Assembly: GCF_001905445.1 (NCBI RefSeq)
Contig: NZ_LIVQ01000005.1
Location: 62,001-126,000 of the forward strand
Length of the DNA stretch: 64,000 nucleotides
Direction: 5' to 3'
Source: Streptomyces sp. CB00455
GTDB lineage: Bacteria; Actinomycetota; Actinomycetes; Streptomycetales; Streptomycetaceae
The translations under genes were made by a program, and so were the position numbers. Shown here in pieces: positions 49,074 to 58,354 of this stretch (positions are counted from its first letter, which is position 1; every line of letters begins with the position of its first letter). The notes under the pieces were generated by a model that worked only from the letters and a program-made list of their open reading frames with translations, was not told the DNA's origin and did not search any database.

Positions 49074-49634
49074 ATGGACGCACACCGGGACGCACACCGG
49101 GGCCGCAGCGACCGCCGCCGTCTCCTGGTGGCGCTGGGCGCCCCGCTGCTGCTCGCCGGGGCGGGAGCGGGCGTGGCCGCCGCGGTACGGTCCGGGGACG
49201 AACCGGGCCCGCGGCGTGTCAGGACCGACTCCGAACCGCTGAACCGGCGCTTCGCGTCCGTCCTCGGCGAACTGTCCGAGGCGCACTGGCAGGGCTACGA
49301 CATCGACGGGGGCGCGGGTGAGCGCACCGTTCCGGGCCCGGACTCCAGGATCCGGCTGGTCGGTGTCGCTCGCCTCCGGCCGGGCAGGGCCGCGGAGATC
49401 CTGCGCGTGCCGGACCACGCCTTCGCCCCTGCCGAGCCCGCCCCCCTGCCCGCGGAGCTGGAGCGGTACGTGCCCGCCGGTGCGGCCTGGCGCGGGAGCG
49501 CACGCTTCGATGCCTACGCCAACCGGCCGGGCACGGCAGGGGGACCGGGTGGCGACACGGGCCGCTCGGGCGGCTATCTCTTCGACGCCGCGCGCGATCT
49601 CGTCCGTTTCGATGTGGTCTTCCTCTACAGCTAG
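49074..49634 (+). CDS. Membrane-anchored or Tat-exported protein of unknown function
   Basis: 186 aa. The N-terminus SDRRRLLVALGAPLLLAGAG is a signal anchor with an RR pair. The rest (about 130 residues) is a soluble domain with FASVLGELSEAHWQGYDIDG, SRIRLVGVARLRPGRAAEIL and GYLFDAARDLVRFDVVFLYS. No family recognised. I chose the ATG with GGGGGACTC in front; the frame runs upstream past the MarR operators. Confidence 0.7.
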   Translation: MDAHRDAHRGRSDRRRLLVALGAPLLLAGAGAGVAAAVRSGDEPGPRRVRTDSEPLNRRFASVLGELSEAHWQGYDIDGGAGERTVPGPDSRIRLVGVARLRPGRAAEILRVPDHAFAPAEPAPLPAELERYVPAGAAWRGSARFDAYANRPGTAGGPGGDTGRSGGYLFDAARDLVRFDVVFLYS

Positions 49635-49654
49635 TGCTGTGGGACCTCGCGGTG

Positions 49655-50776
49655 TCAGCGCGCCGGCGCGGTGGTGAGCTGCGCGCAGCGGGTCACGACG
49701 GCCGACAGGTTCCCCTCGGCCCGCAGCAGCTCGCGCTGGATGCGGGCGCCGTTGCCCCGTTCGAGCAGCCCGGCGATGCCCTCGCGGACCAGCTCGTCGT
49801 CACCGCTCTCGACCAGCGCGTCGCGCACGTGGTGGTACAGGGCCCGCACGGCCTCCTCGGGCGAGGTCTCCCGCATCGTCTGCGGATGCAGCAGCGGACC
49901 GTCCAGACCGGAGCGGCCGGCGCGCCACGACGCGAGCCGCAGCAGGCTCGTGCTGACGCCGGCCGGGGGCTCGCCCCGCCGCCAGGCGCGTGCGGCGGTC
50001 TCGACCAGGCCGCGGATGAGCGCGGCCAGGAGGACGGGCGTGCTCGCCTCCAGGCAGACGTCCGCGACCCGGATCTCGACCGTCGGGTACTTGGCCGACA
50101 GGCGGGCATCGAACCAGATCATGCCCACGTCGCGCAGTACGCCGGTGTCGACCATCGCGCGGACCTCTTCGTGGTAGCGGTCCGCGGAACCGAAGACGTC
50201 GACCGGGCCGGCCGACGGCAGCCGGTTCCAGACCCGGCTGCGGTAGCTGCCGTAGCCGCTGTCCTCGCCCTGCCAGAAAGGTGAGTTCGCACTCATCGCC
50301 GTCAGGACCGCCAGCCAGGGACGGATGCGGTCCAAGACCGCGACGCCTTCCTCGTCGGACTCGACCGAGACGTGGACGTGGCAGCCGCCGGTCAGCTGCT
50401 GCTGCGCCGTCAGCCCGAACTGCTCGGCCACCCACTCGTAGCGCTTCCCCACGTTCAGCGAGGGCTGCACGGGCAGGGGCGAGGTCGCCAGGGCGGCCAT
50501 CACCGCTCCGGCGGTCGCGGCGTGCCGGGCCGCCTCGGCGCGCCACCCGTTGATCTCCGCCTGGAGCTCGCCCATCTCCGTCACCGGTTTGGTGGCGAAC
50601 TCCAGCTGCTCCTTGTGCAGCTCCTTCTCGAAGGTGTGCCCTTTGCCGTCACCGCCCTGCGGCTCCTGCCCGGCGGACCGGTCCGCGGCTGCCAGGACGG
50701 CTTCGGACAGGGCCAGCGGTTCGCCGCTGCGGGCATCCACCAGCAGCAGCTCTTCTTCCACACCTACGGTTCGCAC
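49655..50776 (-). CDS. Carboxylate-amine ligase of the GCS2 family (YbdK-like)
   Basis: 373 aa. GCS2 pattern: RTVGVEEELLLVDARSGEPL, HKEQLEFATKPVTEMGELQA, TGGCHVHVSVESDEEGVAVL, LTAMSANSPFWQGEDSGYGS, and SAKYPTVEIRVADVCLEAST. It joins glutamate to an amine or Cys in an ATP-dependent step; the actinobacterial members are called glutamate-cysteine ligase or YbdK, and the acceptor is unproven. GTG start after GGGAGAGG. It is convergent with the unknown Tat-type protein. Confidence 0.92.
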   Translation of the reverse strand: MRTVGVEEELLLVDARSGEPLALSEAVLAAADRSAGQEPQGGDGKGHTFEKELHKEQLEFATKPVTEMGELQAEINGWRAEAARHAATAGAVMAALATSPLPVQPSLNVGKRYEWVAEQFGLTAQQQLTGGCHVHVSVESDEEGVAVLDRIRPWLAVLTAMSANSPFWQGEDSGYGSYRSRVWNRLPSAGPVDVFGSADRYHEEVRAMVDTGVLRDVGMIWFDARLSAKYPTVEIRVADVCLEASTPVLLAALIRGLVETAARAWRRGEPPAGVSTSLLRLASWRAGRSGLDGPLLHPQTMRETSPEEAVRALYHHVRDALVESGDDELVREGIAGLLERGNGARIQRELLRAEGNLSAVVTRCAQLTTAPAR

Positions 50777-51450
50777 GTCGCCTCTCCCGGTCTTGCATGG
50801 GTACAGGACGGACTCTGCCCTGTGCGCCGTCCCTCATGCGGAACGGCGCGGCGTGGTCACAGCGCGGGGTGGAGGTGTGGGTGGACCGTCGTGCGCCGTG
50901 CGGCGTACCTGCCGCGGCGCGCCTGCCGCGTCCGGCCGCTCGGACGGGCCGTTCCTAGGGCGGCTCCTCCGCGGCGCCGCCGTCGCGCCGGTGCCTGCCG
51001 TGTCCTGCCCCGCCCGGTTGCCCGCCGGCCGCTTCCCGCGCCGTTTCCGGGCCGGGGCCCGGTGGGGTCTCCCCCACCGGGCGTCGGGTCCACCAGGTCG
51101 CGTGCGGTGCGCGGACCCACCGGGCGAAGGCCGAACCGAGACCGGCGGTGGTGCGCGCGGCGGGGCGTCTCGCGTGCCGTCCCGGGGAATCCGGGGCGCG
51201 CCCGCCCTCGGCCGGTGATGTCTCTGCCACGTCGCGAGTCTCACCCACCGGCCCGCCGCACCCGGGCCGAATCCCGCGCGGAGCACCTGATCGAGTGACC
51301 GGGCCCCGGACCGCCGGATCGTCCGGTTCCCGGGAAATCCCGTTGCCGCGCGGATGCCGGAGCGTGCAGGGGGAACGGGTAGTCCGTGCTCGCGGAGGGG
51401 CGGGCGGACACCGGACGACGACGGGACGCACGGCGCGGGGGGGGGCAGAG
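50777..51450. other. Gene-free region upstream of the kinase gene
   Basis: About 670 bp of divergent spacer. No credible gene, repeat or structured RNA was seen; frames here look like GC noise. Confidence 0.5.
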
Positions 51451-52320
51451 ATGAAGATCCGACCTTGGTGGTCCCCGCCGGATCTCCGGCTCACGGCGCA
51501 GCTCGTCGCCGGCCGCTACCGGCTCGACCGTCTCCTCGGGCGCGGGGGCGCGGGCGACGTGTACGAGGCCCTGGACCTGCGCCTGCGGCGTCCGGTGGCG
51601 GTCAAGACCTTCCGTCCGGCCGGCGGGGCGCAGACGCAGGAGCGTTTCGTCGAGGAGGGCCGCGTCCTGGCCCGGCTCCGGCATCCCGGGCTGGTGACCC
51701 TGTACGACTCCGGCCGGGACGAGGACCAGTGCTACCTGGTGATGCGGCTCTTCGAAGGCGGTACGCTGCGGCGCCGCATCGCGGCGTCACCCCTCGCCCC
51801 CGCCGAGGTCGTGCGGATCGGCTCCGCCCTGGCAGCGGCGCTGGCGCACGTGCACGCGGCGGGCGTGGTGCACCGGGACGTCAAGCCGTCGAACGTCCTC
51901 CTGGACGGAAGCGGGATGCCGCACCTGGCGGACTTCGGCAACGCCCGGGTGCTCGGCGCACCCGCGCGCACCGCTGCCGGCACGGTCGTGGGAACCGCGG
52001 CCTACCTCGCGCCCGAGCAGGTACGGGGCGAGGGCGCGGGACCGGCCGCGGACGTCTACAGCCTCGGTCTGGTACTCCTCGAAGCCCTCAAGGGCGAACG
52101 GGAGTACGCGGGGCCGCCGTCCGAGGCGGCCGCCGCGCGGCTGCGCCGGGGACCGGTGATCCCGCCGGGCCTGCCCGCCGGACTGGGGGATCTGCTGGCG
52201 GCCATGACGGCACCGGACGAGAGGAGCCGGCCGGACGCGGCAACGTGCTTCCGGGCGCCGGCCACCGACTACGGCCCCCTGCCGGCGGACGGGCCCTCGA
52301 TGCGGGTGACGCGGCGCTGA
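51451..52320 (+). CDS. Soluble Ser/Thr protein kinase
   Basis: 289 aa, only the Hanks-type kinase domain. P-loop LLGRGGAGDVYEAL (29-41), Lys52 in VAVKTF, catalytic loop HRDVKPSN (141-148), DFG (161-163), and APEQVRGEGAG. There is no membrane helix, PASTA or other sensor, unlike most Pkn proteins. It probably phosphorylates a regulator. The stop codon lies inside a tandem 36-bp repeat, so the C-terminus may be extended or altered by that repeat. GGGGGGGG-rich leader with an AGAG before the ATG. Confidence 0.92.
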   Translation: MKIRPWWSPPDLRLTAQLVAGRYRLDRLLGRGGAGDVYEALDLRLRRPVAVKTFRPAGGAQTQERFVEEGRVLARLRHPGLVTLYDSGRDEDQCYLVMRLFEGGTLRRRIAASPLAPAEVVRIGSALAAALAHVHAAGVVHRDVKPSNVLLDGSGMPHLADFGNARVLGAPARTAAGTVVGTAAYLAPEQVRGEGAGPAADVYSLGLVLLEALKGEREYAGPPSEAAAARLRRGPVIPPGLPAGLGDLLAAMTAPDERSRPDAATCFRAPATDYGPLPADGPSMRVTRR

Positions 52321-52389
52321 CGTGTCGGTGTCGCGGCCCCGGTGACGCGGCGCTGACGTGTCGGTGTCGCGGCCCCGGTGACGTGGCGG
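52305..52389. repeat. Tandem 36-bp repeat at the kinase 3' end
   Basis: Two full copies and a partial third of a unit containing GACGCGGCGCTGACGTGTCG. The first copy covers the last six codons of the kinase gene and its stop. Confidence 0.85.
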
Positions 52390-52508
52390 GGTCCCGGCCG
52401 GCGGCCGCACGGCCTTGCGCCCTGCCGGCGGAGGATCGAAAAACCGTCCCGTGGCCCGGCCACGACCGGCGCCGGCGCCTCCTGATGTGGCGGCGCTGCG
52501 GGGACAGC

Positions 52509-52544
52509 GCAGAGGGGCCCCGGGCCGGGCCGGGGCCCCTCTGC
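52509..52544. terminator. Strong bidirectional terminator
   Basis: A perfect 15-bp stem, GCAGAGGGGCCCCGG / CCGGGGCCCCTCTGC, with a 6-nt loop between convergent kinase and amidase genes. Confidence 0.85.
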
Positions 52545-52606
52545 TGTACGGGCCCGCCCCGCCCCACCCCCGTGGAGGCAGAACGGGCCCGGTCATGGGC
52601 GCCCGG

Positions 52607-54181
52607 TCACGCGGTGAACGCGGGCGGCTGGACGGGCCTCGGCAGACGACGGGCCAGGTGCCCCGCCACGTCGAGGACCGTGCGGTCGGCCAGGCGGGGA
52701 CCGATGATCTGGATGGCCAGCGGCAGGCCGTCGGCAGTCCTGCCCGCGGGCATGACGAGGGCGGGGAGCCCGACGTGCCCGGCCATGTTCAGCCATGCCG
52801 TCTGGTCGAAGTACGGGCGCTTCTCGCCGTCGACCGTGATGGACCGGTCGGGCACCGGGATCGACGTCTGGTCCTCGACGGCGGCGGTCGGGGCGGCCGG
52901 CGTGACGAGGACGTCATGGGTGGTGAAGTACGCGGCCCAACGGGCGCGCAGCTTCTCGCGCTCCTCGTTCGCGCGCAGCCAGTCCCGGTGCCGCATGGTG
53001 CGCGAGTGCAGGAAGAGGGCGGCCGGGTGGTCGGCGGGGGTCCGGTCGGCGGCCGCGACGTCGGCGGCGAAGGCGGCGTCGGTGGCGGTGGCGCTCGCCG
53101 TGGCGAACATGAGGCGCTGGAACAGCCTGTCGCTGTCGGCGAGGTCCACCGGTCGGGTGGTGTCGTCGACGGTGGTTCCGGCGGACCGCAGCAGCTGGGC
53201 CACCCGTTCCAGGAGCAGGCGGGTGTCCCGGTCGACCCGGCAGTGGGAGTCGTCCTGCCACACACCGACGCGGTAGTCCGCGAGGCGGCCGTGCTTGGGC
53301 GCCGGAAGACCGATCGTCCAGGCGGCGGCGTCGGCCGGGGCCGGCGCGGCCAGCACGTCCAGGAGGACGTCGAGGTCCTCGGCGCTCCGGGCCACGGGTC
53401 CCAGGGCGAGCATGTCGGAGGAGGTGAGCCAGCCGGGCGGGCGGGGAATGTGGCCGCGGGTGGGGACGATGCCGGTGGTGGTGCGCAGGGCGTACACGCC
53501 GCAGTAGGCGGCCGGGAGGCGGAGCGAACCGGCGAGGTCGGAGCCGACTTCGAGACTGCTCAGGCCCGCGGCGACGGCGGCGGCGGGGCCGCCGGAGGAA
53601 CCGCCCGCGGTCCGGCCGGCGCTGTGGGGGTTCTTCGTCGTGCCGAAGAGGGGGTTCGAGGTCTGGATGTCCTGGCACAGGACCGGGGTGTTCGTCTTGC
53701 CGACGACGACCGCGCCTGCCGCGCGCAGGAGCGCGACGCAGTCCGCGTCCTCACCGGGGACGTGGTCGGCCAGGTCGGGGGAACCGCAAGTGGTGCGCAG
53801 GCCCTTCGTCTCCAGGGCGTCCTTGACGGTGAGGGGCAGGCCGTGGAGCGCGCCGAGCGGTTCGCCGGTCTCGGCGAGGTGGTGGTCGGCCCGGTCGGCG
53901 GCCGCCCTGGCGCCGTCGGCGTCCAGCGTGACGACGGCGCCGAGGCCGGGGTTGGTCCGCTCGATGTGCCGCAGGTACTGCTCCAGCAGGGCCCGGCTGG
54001 TGATCGCGCCGGTGCGCAGCGCGGTGAGCTGCTCGCGGGCGGACGCCAGGTGCAGGCCGGCGCGGGGCGGCTTCGTCGCGCCGGTGCGGGCCGCGGCGGC
54101 GGCGGGCGTGGGCGCGGTGGCCATGGAGGCCGCGGCGGCGACGGCCGTGCAGGCGACGAGAAGGGTGCGGCGGAGGATCAC
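52607..54181 (-). CDS. Exported amidase-signature hydrolase
   Basis: 524 aa. Residues 1-32 form a signal peptide (LLVACTAVAAAASMATAPTP). The amidase triad is visible: Lys120 in LPLTVKDAL, cis-Ser about 195 in AGGSSGGPAAAVAAG, and nucleophile Ser219 in GSDLAGSLRLPA (GGS in most members is AGS here). It hydrolyses an amide outside the cell. GTG start overlaps the stop of the seven-helix protein gene (GTGA), so the amidase belongs to the XRE-ImmA operon. Confidence 0.92.
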   Translation of the reverse strand: MILRRTLLVACTAVAAAASMATAPTPAAAAARTGATKPPRAGLHLASAREQLTALRTGAITSRALLEQYLRHIERTNPGLGAVVTLDADGARAAADRADHHLAETGEPLGALHGLPLTVKDALETKGLRTTCGSPDLADHVPGEDADCVALLRAAGAVVVGKTNTPVLCQDIQTSNPLFGTTKNPHSAGRTAGGSSGGPAAAVAAGLSSLEVGSDLAGSLRLPAAYCGVYALRTTTGIVPTRGHIPRPPGWLTSSDMLALGPVARSAEDLDVLLDVLAAPAPADAAAWTIGLPAPKHGRLADYRVGVWQDDSHCRVDRDTRLLLERVAQLLRSAGTTVDDTTRPVDLADSDRLFQRLMFATASATATDAAFAADVAAADRTPADHPAALFLHSRTMRHRDWLRANEEREKLRARWAAYFTTHDVLVTPAAPTAAVEDQTSIPVPDRSITVDGEKRPYFDQTAWLNMAGHVGLPALVMPAGRTADGLPLAIQIIGPRLADRTVLDVAGHLARRLPRPVQPPAFTA

Positions 54182-55419
54182 GAACGGGCTCCTGGGGTGC
54201 TGCTGCGGGTGTCTGCGGTGTCGTGGCTCTCGGGCGGGGCCGTCGGCGGTGGCGGTGGCGCGGTGAAGTAGGAGGCGACGCGCTGCAGGTGGCGCAGCTC
54301 GTCCTCGGTGGTGGCCAGGTCCAGGTCCGCGTCGGCGTACTCGGCGGGCGCGGCGGCGGGCGCGTCCGCCCGGTGCCGTACGAGGGCGGCCCGGATCTGT
54401 TCGGCGGTGACGGCCGCGGCGAGCTCGGCGCCGGCCAGTCCCTCGGCGCGGCGCCGGGCCTCGGCCCGCTCCCGGACGACCGGGTCGAGGTAGCGGCGCA
54501 TCAGCTTCTGGCCCTGGCGGATCTCGACGCGGCGGCGCAGCAGGGGGAAGTGGGCGCTCCGGCCCCGCAGGAGGTCGTGGCGCTGGCGGGCGGGGCGGCG
54601 CAGGGTGATGCCGGGGTCGGCCTCGTCCAGTGCGCTCCACAGGGGGCCCAGGCGCCGGTAGCGCAGGTGCGCCGTGGCCCAGTCGCGGGCCCGGCCGGTG
54701 CGCCGGGCGACGGTCGGGATGAGGTAGCCGATCTGGGTGAGGGTGGCTCCGACGTCCCCGCAGGCCCAGGCGAAGCCGTTGAGGTGGCTCACGCCGAACC
54801 CGGCTTCGGCGCCGATGATCCCTGCGATCCGGATGCCGCTGTAGGCGAGGGTGACGACGGCGCCGAGGGCGACCAGGCGCAGGCTGAACGCGATGGACCG
54901 GTTGGTGGCGGTGCGCGCGTACGTCCGGCAGGAGCGGGCCAGGTAGATCTCGGCGACGCTGTACGTGCCGAAGTACAGCAGGACGTAGGCCTGGAAGACC
55001 GGGTCGTGGGCGTAGTAGAGGGAGAAGTCGGTGGGCCTGGTCGTGGCAGGGGTGAGCAGGACGAACAGCACCGACATGGCGGCGATGACGGCGGCGGCCG
55101 CTGCGAGCAGGTGGCGGCTGCGCCGGCGGGCCGCGGGAGGCGGCCTGGACCAGTGGGCGAGGACGGTGGCCTGCAGGGCGAGTACGAGGATCACGCAGCC
55201 CTGGGCGACGGGGACGACGATGTTGGGGACGCCGAGGAGGCCGTCGACGCGCACCCACACCCAGGTCAGGGAGACGGCGTAACTGAGCGCGGAGAAGGCG
55301 TAGGTGCAGGCCAGGGCGACGAGTGCCGGGTCGCGGCGGCCCTTGCCGAGGTCGCGCACGAGGATGAGGAACCCGGTGCCGGCGATGGCCAGGCACAGGG
55401 GGTGAAGGATGTCTTTCAC
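54178..55419 (-). CDS. Seven-helix membrane protein, MAB_1171c-type
   Basis: 413 aa. Seven membrane segments in the first 250 residues (ILHPLCLAIAGTGFLILVRD, ALVALACTYAFSALSYAVSL, VVPVAQGCVILVLALQATVL, HLLAAAAAVIAAMSVLFVLL, VFQAYVLLYFGTYSVAEIYL, LVALGAVVTLAYSGIRIAGI, GDVGATLTQIGYLIPTV). The cytosolic C-terminal 160 residues are charged and helical (LMRRYLDPVVRERAEARRRA), with a family-specific RYRRLGPLWSALDEADPGI. Called a putative transporter by homology only. In Streptomyces it accompanies an XRE regulator and an ImmA-like protein, as here. Confidence 0.85.
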   Translation of the reverse strand: MKDILHPLCLAIAGTGFLILVRDLGKGRRDPALVALACTYAFSALSYAVSLTWVWVRVDGLLGVPNIVVPVAQGCVILVLALQATVLAHWSRPPPAARRRSRHLLAAAAAVIAAMSVLFVLLTPATTRPTDFSLYYAHDPVFQAYVLLYFGTYSVAEIYLARSCRTYARTATNRSIAFSLRLVALGAVVTLAYSGIRIAGIIGAEAGFGVSHLNGFAWACGDVGATLTQIGYLIPTVARRTGRARDWATAHLRYRRLGPLWSALDEADPGITLRRPARQRHDLLRGRSAHFPLLRRRVEIRQGQKLMRRYLDPVVRERAEARRRAEGLAGAELAAAVTAEQIRAALVRHRADAPAAAPAEYADADLDLATTEDELRHLQRVASYFTAPPPPPTAPPESHDTADTRSSTPGARS

Positions 55420-55433
55420 GGCTCCCTGTCCGG

Positions 55434-56111
55434 TCAGCGCAGCAGTGTGCGGGTGATGGGGTCGGCTTCCCGGGAGTCCGGGGCGCGCGACGCGCTCAGG
55501 TGTTCCTGGAGGAGGGATCCGAGCATCTCGGCTTCGAACTCCTCCGGCTCGTCGTAGCGGGTCCGGCCGAGGACGAGCTGCACGGTGGCGGGGTCGATGT
55601 CGGTGATCAGAGCGCCGAGGTCGGCCGCCCCCACGGGGGCGCTGCCCCGGTGGCGCCCCAGCATGTGGCCGAACTCGTGGCCGACGATGATCTCGGCGTG
55701 CGCGCGGCTGATGGCGGTGTCGTAGAACACGTAGTCCGTGTCGCCGGTGGCGATCCAGAGTCCGCAGGGGGCGGACGCGTCGAGGGAGTCGGGGTCGGCG
55801 GGGTCGGACACGAAGGGCATGAGCCGGATCGAGCGGTCGAAGCGCTCCTCCATGAAGGGCACCAGGTCCAGGACGCTGTCGACCGCGGGCAGGCCGAGCG
55901 ATTCCACGAAGGCGCGGCTGCGGCATTCGACGTCGCGTGCCCGCCCGGCCGTGCACGTGCGGGCCCCCTCGGTCTCGCGGGCCGTGTCGGCGTCGTGGGC
56001 CACCGCGGCTCCGCCGGATCCGGCGGCCCGGCCGCGGCCGGCGCCGCGGTTGCGACGGCTGAGCCACATCGGGTTTCCCCTCCTCTTCGACAGATGCCGC
56101 ACGCGGGTCAC
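55434..56111 (-). CDS. ImmA/IrrE-type zinc protease (toxin-antitoxin-like)
   Basis: 225 aa. The zinc motif HEFGH (145-149) sits in AHAEIIVGHEFGHMLGRHRG, the pattern of ImmA/IrrE metalloproteases, which cleave a partner repressor. The first 60 residues are basic and not conserved. Starts by GTGA overlap with the XRE gene, so the two are made as a pair. The likely substrate is that XRE regulator. Confidence 0.88.
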   Translation of the reverse strand: MTRVRHLSKRRGNPMWLSRRNRGAGRGRAAGSGGAAVAHDADTARETEGARTCTAGRARDVECRSRAFVESLGLPAVDSVLDLVPFMEERFDRSIRLMPFVSDPADPDSLDASAPCGLWIATGDTDYVFYDTAISRAHAEIIVGHEFGHMLGRHRGSAPVGAADLGALITDIDPATVQLVLGRTRYDEPEEFEAEMLGSLLQEHLSASRAPDSREADPITRTLLR

Positions 56112-56596
56112 GGCAGGTCCCTTTCGGGATCGTCGGACAGACCTTCCTCCCTGCGTACGGCTTCGAGGGCCGCCAAGACCTTGCGCTGGCCGGCGGCGGA
56201 CACCCCCATGGCGCGCAGGGCGATCTGCTCGACTCCGCTCTCCTTCAGCCTGCGCAGGATCTCGAACTGGGTCGCGATCTTCCTCGTGACCTCGTCCTCC
56301 ACGAAGTAGGCGGCCTCCACGCCGAAGAACCGGGCGAGGAGGGGCACCATGGTGATGGTCGGGGTGCGTTTGCCGGCGCGCAGGTAGCTGATGTGGGAGC
56401 GCGTGTAACTGTCCTCGCCGTAGGACGAGATGGTGCGGGCCACATGCGCATTGGTGTATTCCTCCGCGCCCGGGGGCCGCACCCGGTCGAACAGGAAGTT
56501 GAGCCGGTCGCTGAAGGAGGCACCGGGACCCGGGACGGGGGCCGGAACCTGCCGGGGCCCGTCCGGAACACCGGGCCCCACTTCTGCGTCCGCCAC
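56108..56596 (-). CDS. XRE-family DNA-binding regulator
   Basis: 162 aa. After a Pro-rich lead, the HTH is FSDRLNFLFDRVRPPGAEEY, then TNAHVARTISSYGEDSYTRS, then HISYLRAGKRTPTITMVPLL. The C-terminal helical part may be the ImmA-type cleavage site or a dimerisation region. GTG start after AGGGAG. It heads the operon XRE - ImmA - membrane protein - amidase. A good promoter with a palindrome over its -10 lies upstream. Confidence 0.9.
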   Translation of the reverse strand: MADAEVGPGVPDGPRQVPAPVPGPGASFSDRLNFLFDRVRPPGAEEYTNAHVARTISSYGEDSYTRSHISYLRAGKRTPTITMVPLLARFFGVEAAYFVEDEVTRKIATQFEILRRLKESGVEQIALRAMGVSAAGQRKVLAALEAVRREEGLSDDPERDLP

Positions 56597-56650
56597 TGCG
56601 TGCTGCTCCCTGTCATCGGGCGTGACCCTGGCTGACGCCCTTCACGCGTA

Positions 56651-56678
56651 ACTATAGTTGACGGCCCAGAACCTTCAA
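56651..56678 (-). promoter_or_regulatory. Promoter of the XRE operon
   Basis: On the minus strand, TTGAAG, a 16-bp spacer and TATAGT, a near-consensus sigma-70-type pair. The palindrome AACTATAGTT (56650-56659) covers the -10 and may be the XRE operator. Confidence 0.65.
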
Positions 56679-56791
56679 CTCCCTTGCTTGCAGAGACTCA
56701 AGGGCGCTGCGCGCTCCGCCGCTCGCCGCGGGCACTGCCGGGGTGGGCACGCCCGGTTGGCTGCAACGGGCCAGCTGCAACGGGCCGGCCC

Positions 56792-58354
56792 TCAGGCGAG
56801 ATTGCTCCGGCCGCCCGGGGACCCGCCCATCGCCGGCGGGTGACCGGGCATCGCCGGTACCGACGGCGGCAAAGGGGGCGCCGGGGGCATCGGCGGGAGC
56901 GCGGGCTCGTACAGCCACGCCGAGTACAGGTCGTCCAGCGGCTCGGCCGCGTAGCGGGCGGCGTGGGTGGTGAAGCCGACGGTGGTCACGACGCCGTTGC
57001 GGTGCACGCTGGCCCAGTCGCGCAGCATGCGGAAGAACGCGCCGTCGCCCAGGGCGCAGCGGATCGCGTGCACGGCGAGAGCGCCGCGCTGGTAGAGGCG
57101 GTCGTCGAACATCAGCTTGCGACCCGGGTCGACCAGGCGCAGGTCCTGCGGCTGTGTGGCCAGCAGCCGGTGCGCGGCGGCCGCGTGCCCGTGTGCGGTG
57201 CGGCCGCCGGAGCGCTCCGACCAGAGCCATTCGGCGTACTTGGCGAAGCCCTCGTTCAGCCAGATGTGCCGCCAGTCGGCGATGGTCACGCTGTTGCCGA
57301 ACCACTGGTGTGCCAGCTCGTGGGCGACGAGGCGTTCCGAGCCGCGTACGCCGTCCACGTGGTTGGCGCCGAACAGGGACAGGCCCTGGGCTTCCACCGG
57401 GACGTCAAGGTCCTCGTCGGCGACGACCACCGCGTACTCGCCGAAGGGATAGGGGCCGAACAGTTCCTCGAAGAGCCGCATCATGGCGGGCTGGCGGGCG
57501 AAGTCGCGGGAGAACCGCGCCAGGAGGTGGGGCGGTACGTGGGCGCTCAGCGGCACACCGCCCAGTCCCGGGTCGCCGAGCAGCACCGTCTGGTACATGC
57601 CGATGGACAGGCCCACCAGGTAGCTGGAGGTGGGTGCGGGCTGCTCGTACACCCAGGTGGTCGTGCTGGCCCTCGTCGTCCGGGTGAGCAGCCGGCCGCC
57701 GGCCACGACCGTGTAGGCGGACGGCGTGTTGACGGAGATCTGGTACGAGGCCTTGTCCGCGGGGCGGTCGTTGCAGGGGTACCAGGAGGGCGCCCCGACC
57801 GGCTGGCTGGCCACCAGCGCGCCGTCCGTCAGCTCCTCCCAGCCGATGCCGCCCCACGGGCTGCGCACCGGTCGGGGGTTGCCCGACCAGTGGACCTCGA
57901 CGGTGAAGGCGGCGCCTGCGGGCAGCGGTTTGGCCGGGCGGATGCGCAGGCGGCCGCCCCGGTGGGTGTACTGCGGCGCCCGGCCGTTCACCAGGACCCG
58001 GCCGATCTTGAACTCGGCCAGGTTCAGGTCGAAGTCGGTGAGCGGCGCCCGCCCGGCGATCGCACTGATCCGGGCGGTCCCGGCCAGCCGGTTGGGGCCG
58101 GGCCGGTATTCCAGGGCGAGTTCGTACCGGTGCGCACGGTAACGGGCGTCGCCGTTGGCCGGAAAGTAAGGATCCGTTGCCGTTGTCCTCTGGCCGCTCA
58201 CTGCCGCTTCCGCTCCCTGCGCTGTGCTCGTACGACGTGCTGGTGTGCCGGTGGGACCGGTGCCGGTGCCGTTTCCGTGGGCGTTCTCAGCCCCCGCGAA
58301 GACCGCCGGGGCCGGGGCGGGGCGCGGCCGGGCCCGGCCGTTCAGGACCGCCAC
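56792..58354 (-). CDS. M1-family aminopeptidase
   Basis: 520 aa. Zinc site HELAHQWFG (His345, Glu346, His349) with Glu368 in WLNEGFAKYAEW, and the N-terminal beta domain (RYELALEYRPGPNRLAGTAR). The GAMEN exopeptidase loop is replaced by VEAQGLSLFG-type sequence (VEAQG). The first 60 residues and the Pro-rich tail (PPMPPAPPLPPS) are disordered. No signal peptide. Its start lies inside the last 13 nt of the NRPS gene, so the two are coupled; M1 enzymes often accompany this NRPS type and may trim or degrade the polymer. Confidence 0.9.
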   Translation of the reverse strand: MAVLNGRARPRPAPAPAVFAGAENAHGNGTGTGPTGTPARRTSTAQGAEAAVSGQRTTATDPYFPANGDARYRAHRYELALEYRPGPNRLAGTARISAIAGRAPLTDFDLNLAEFKIGRVLVNGRAPQYTHRGGRLRIRPAKPLPAGAAFTVEVHWSGNPRPVRSPWGGIGWEELTDGALVASQPVGAPSWYPCNDRPADKASYQISVNTPSAYTVVAGGRLLTRTTRASTTTWVYEQPAPTSSYLVGLSIGMYQTVLLGDPGLGGVPLSAHVPPHLLARFSRDFARQPAMMRLFEELFGPYPFGEYAVVVADEDLDVPVEAQGLSLFGANHVDGVRGSERLVAHELAHQWFGNSVTIADWRHIWLNEGFAKYAEWLWSERSGGRTAHGHAAAAHRLLATQPQDLRLVDPGRKLMFDDRLYQRGALAVHAIRCALGDGAFFRMLRDWASVHRNGVVTTVGFTTHAARYAAEPLDDLYSAWLYEPALPPMPPAPPLPPSVPAMPGHPPAMGGSPGGRSNLA

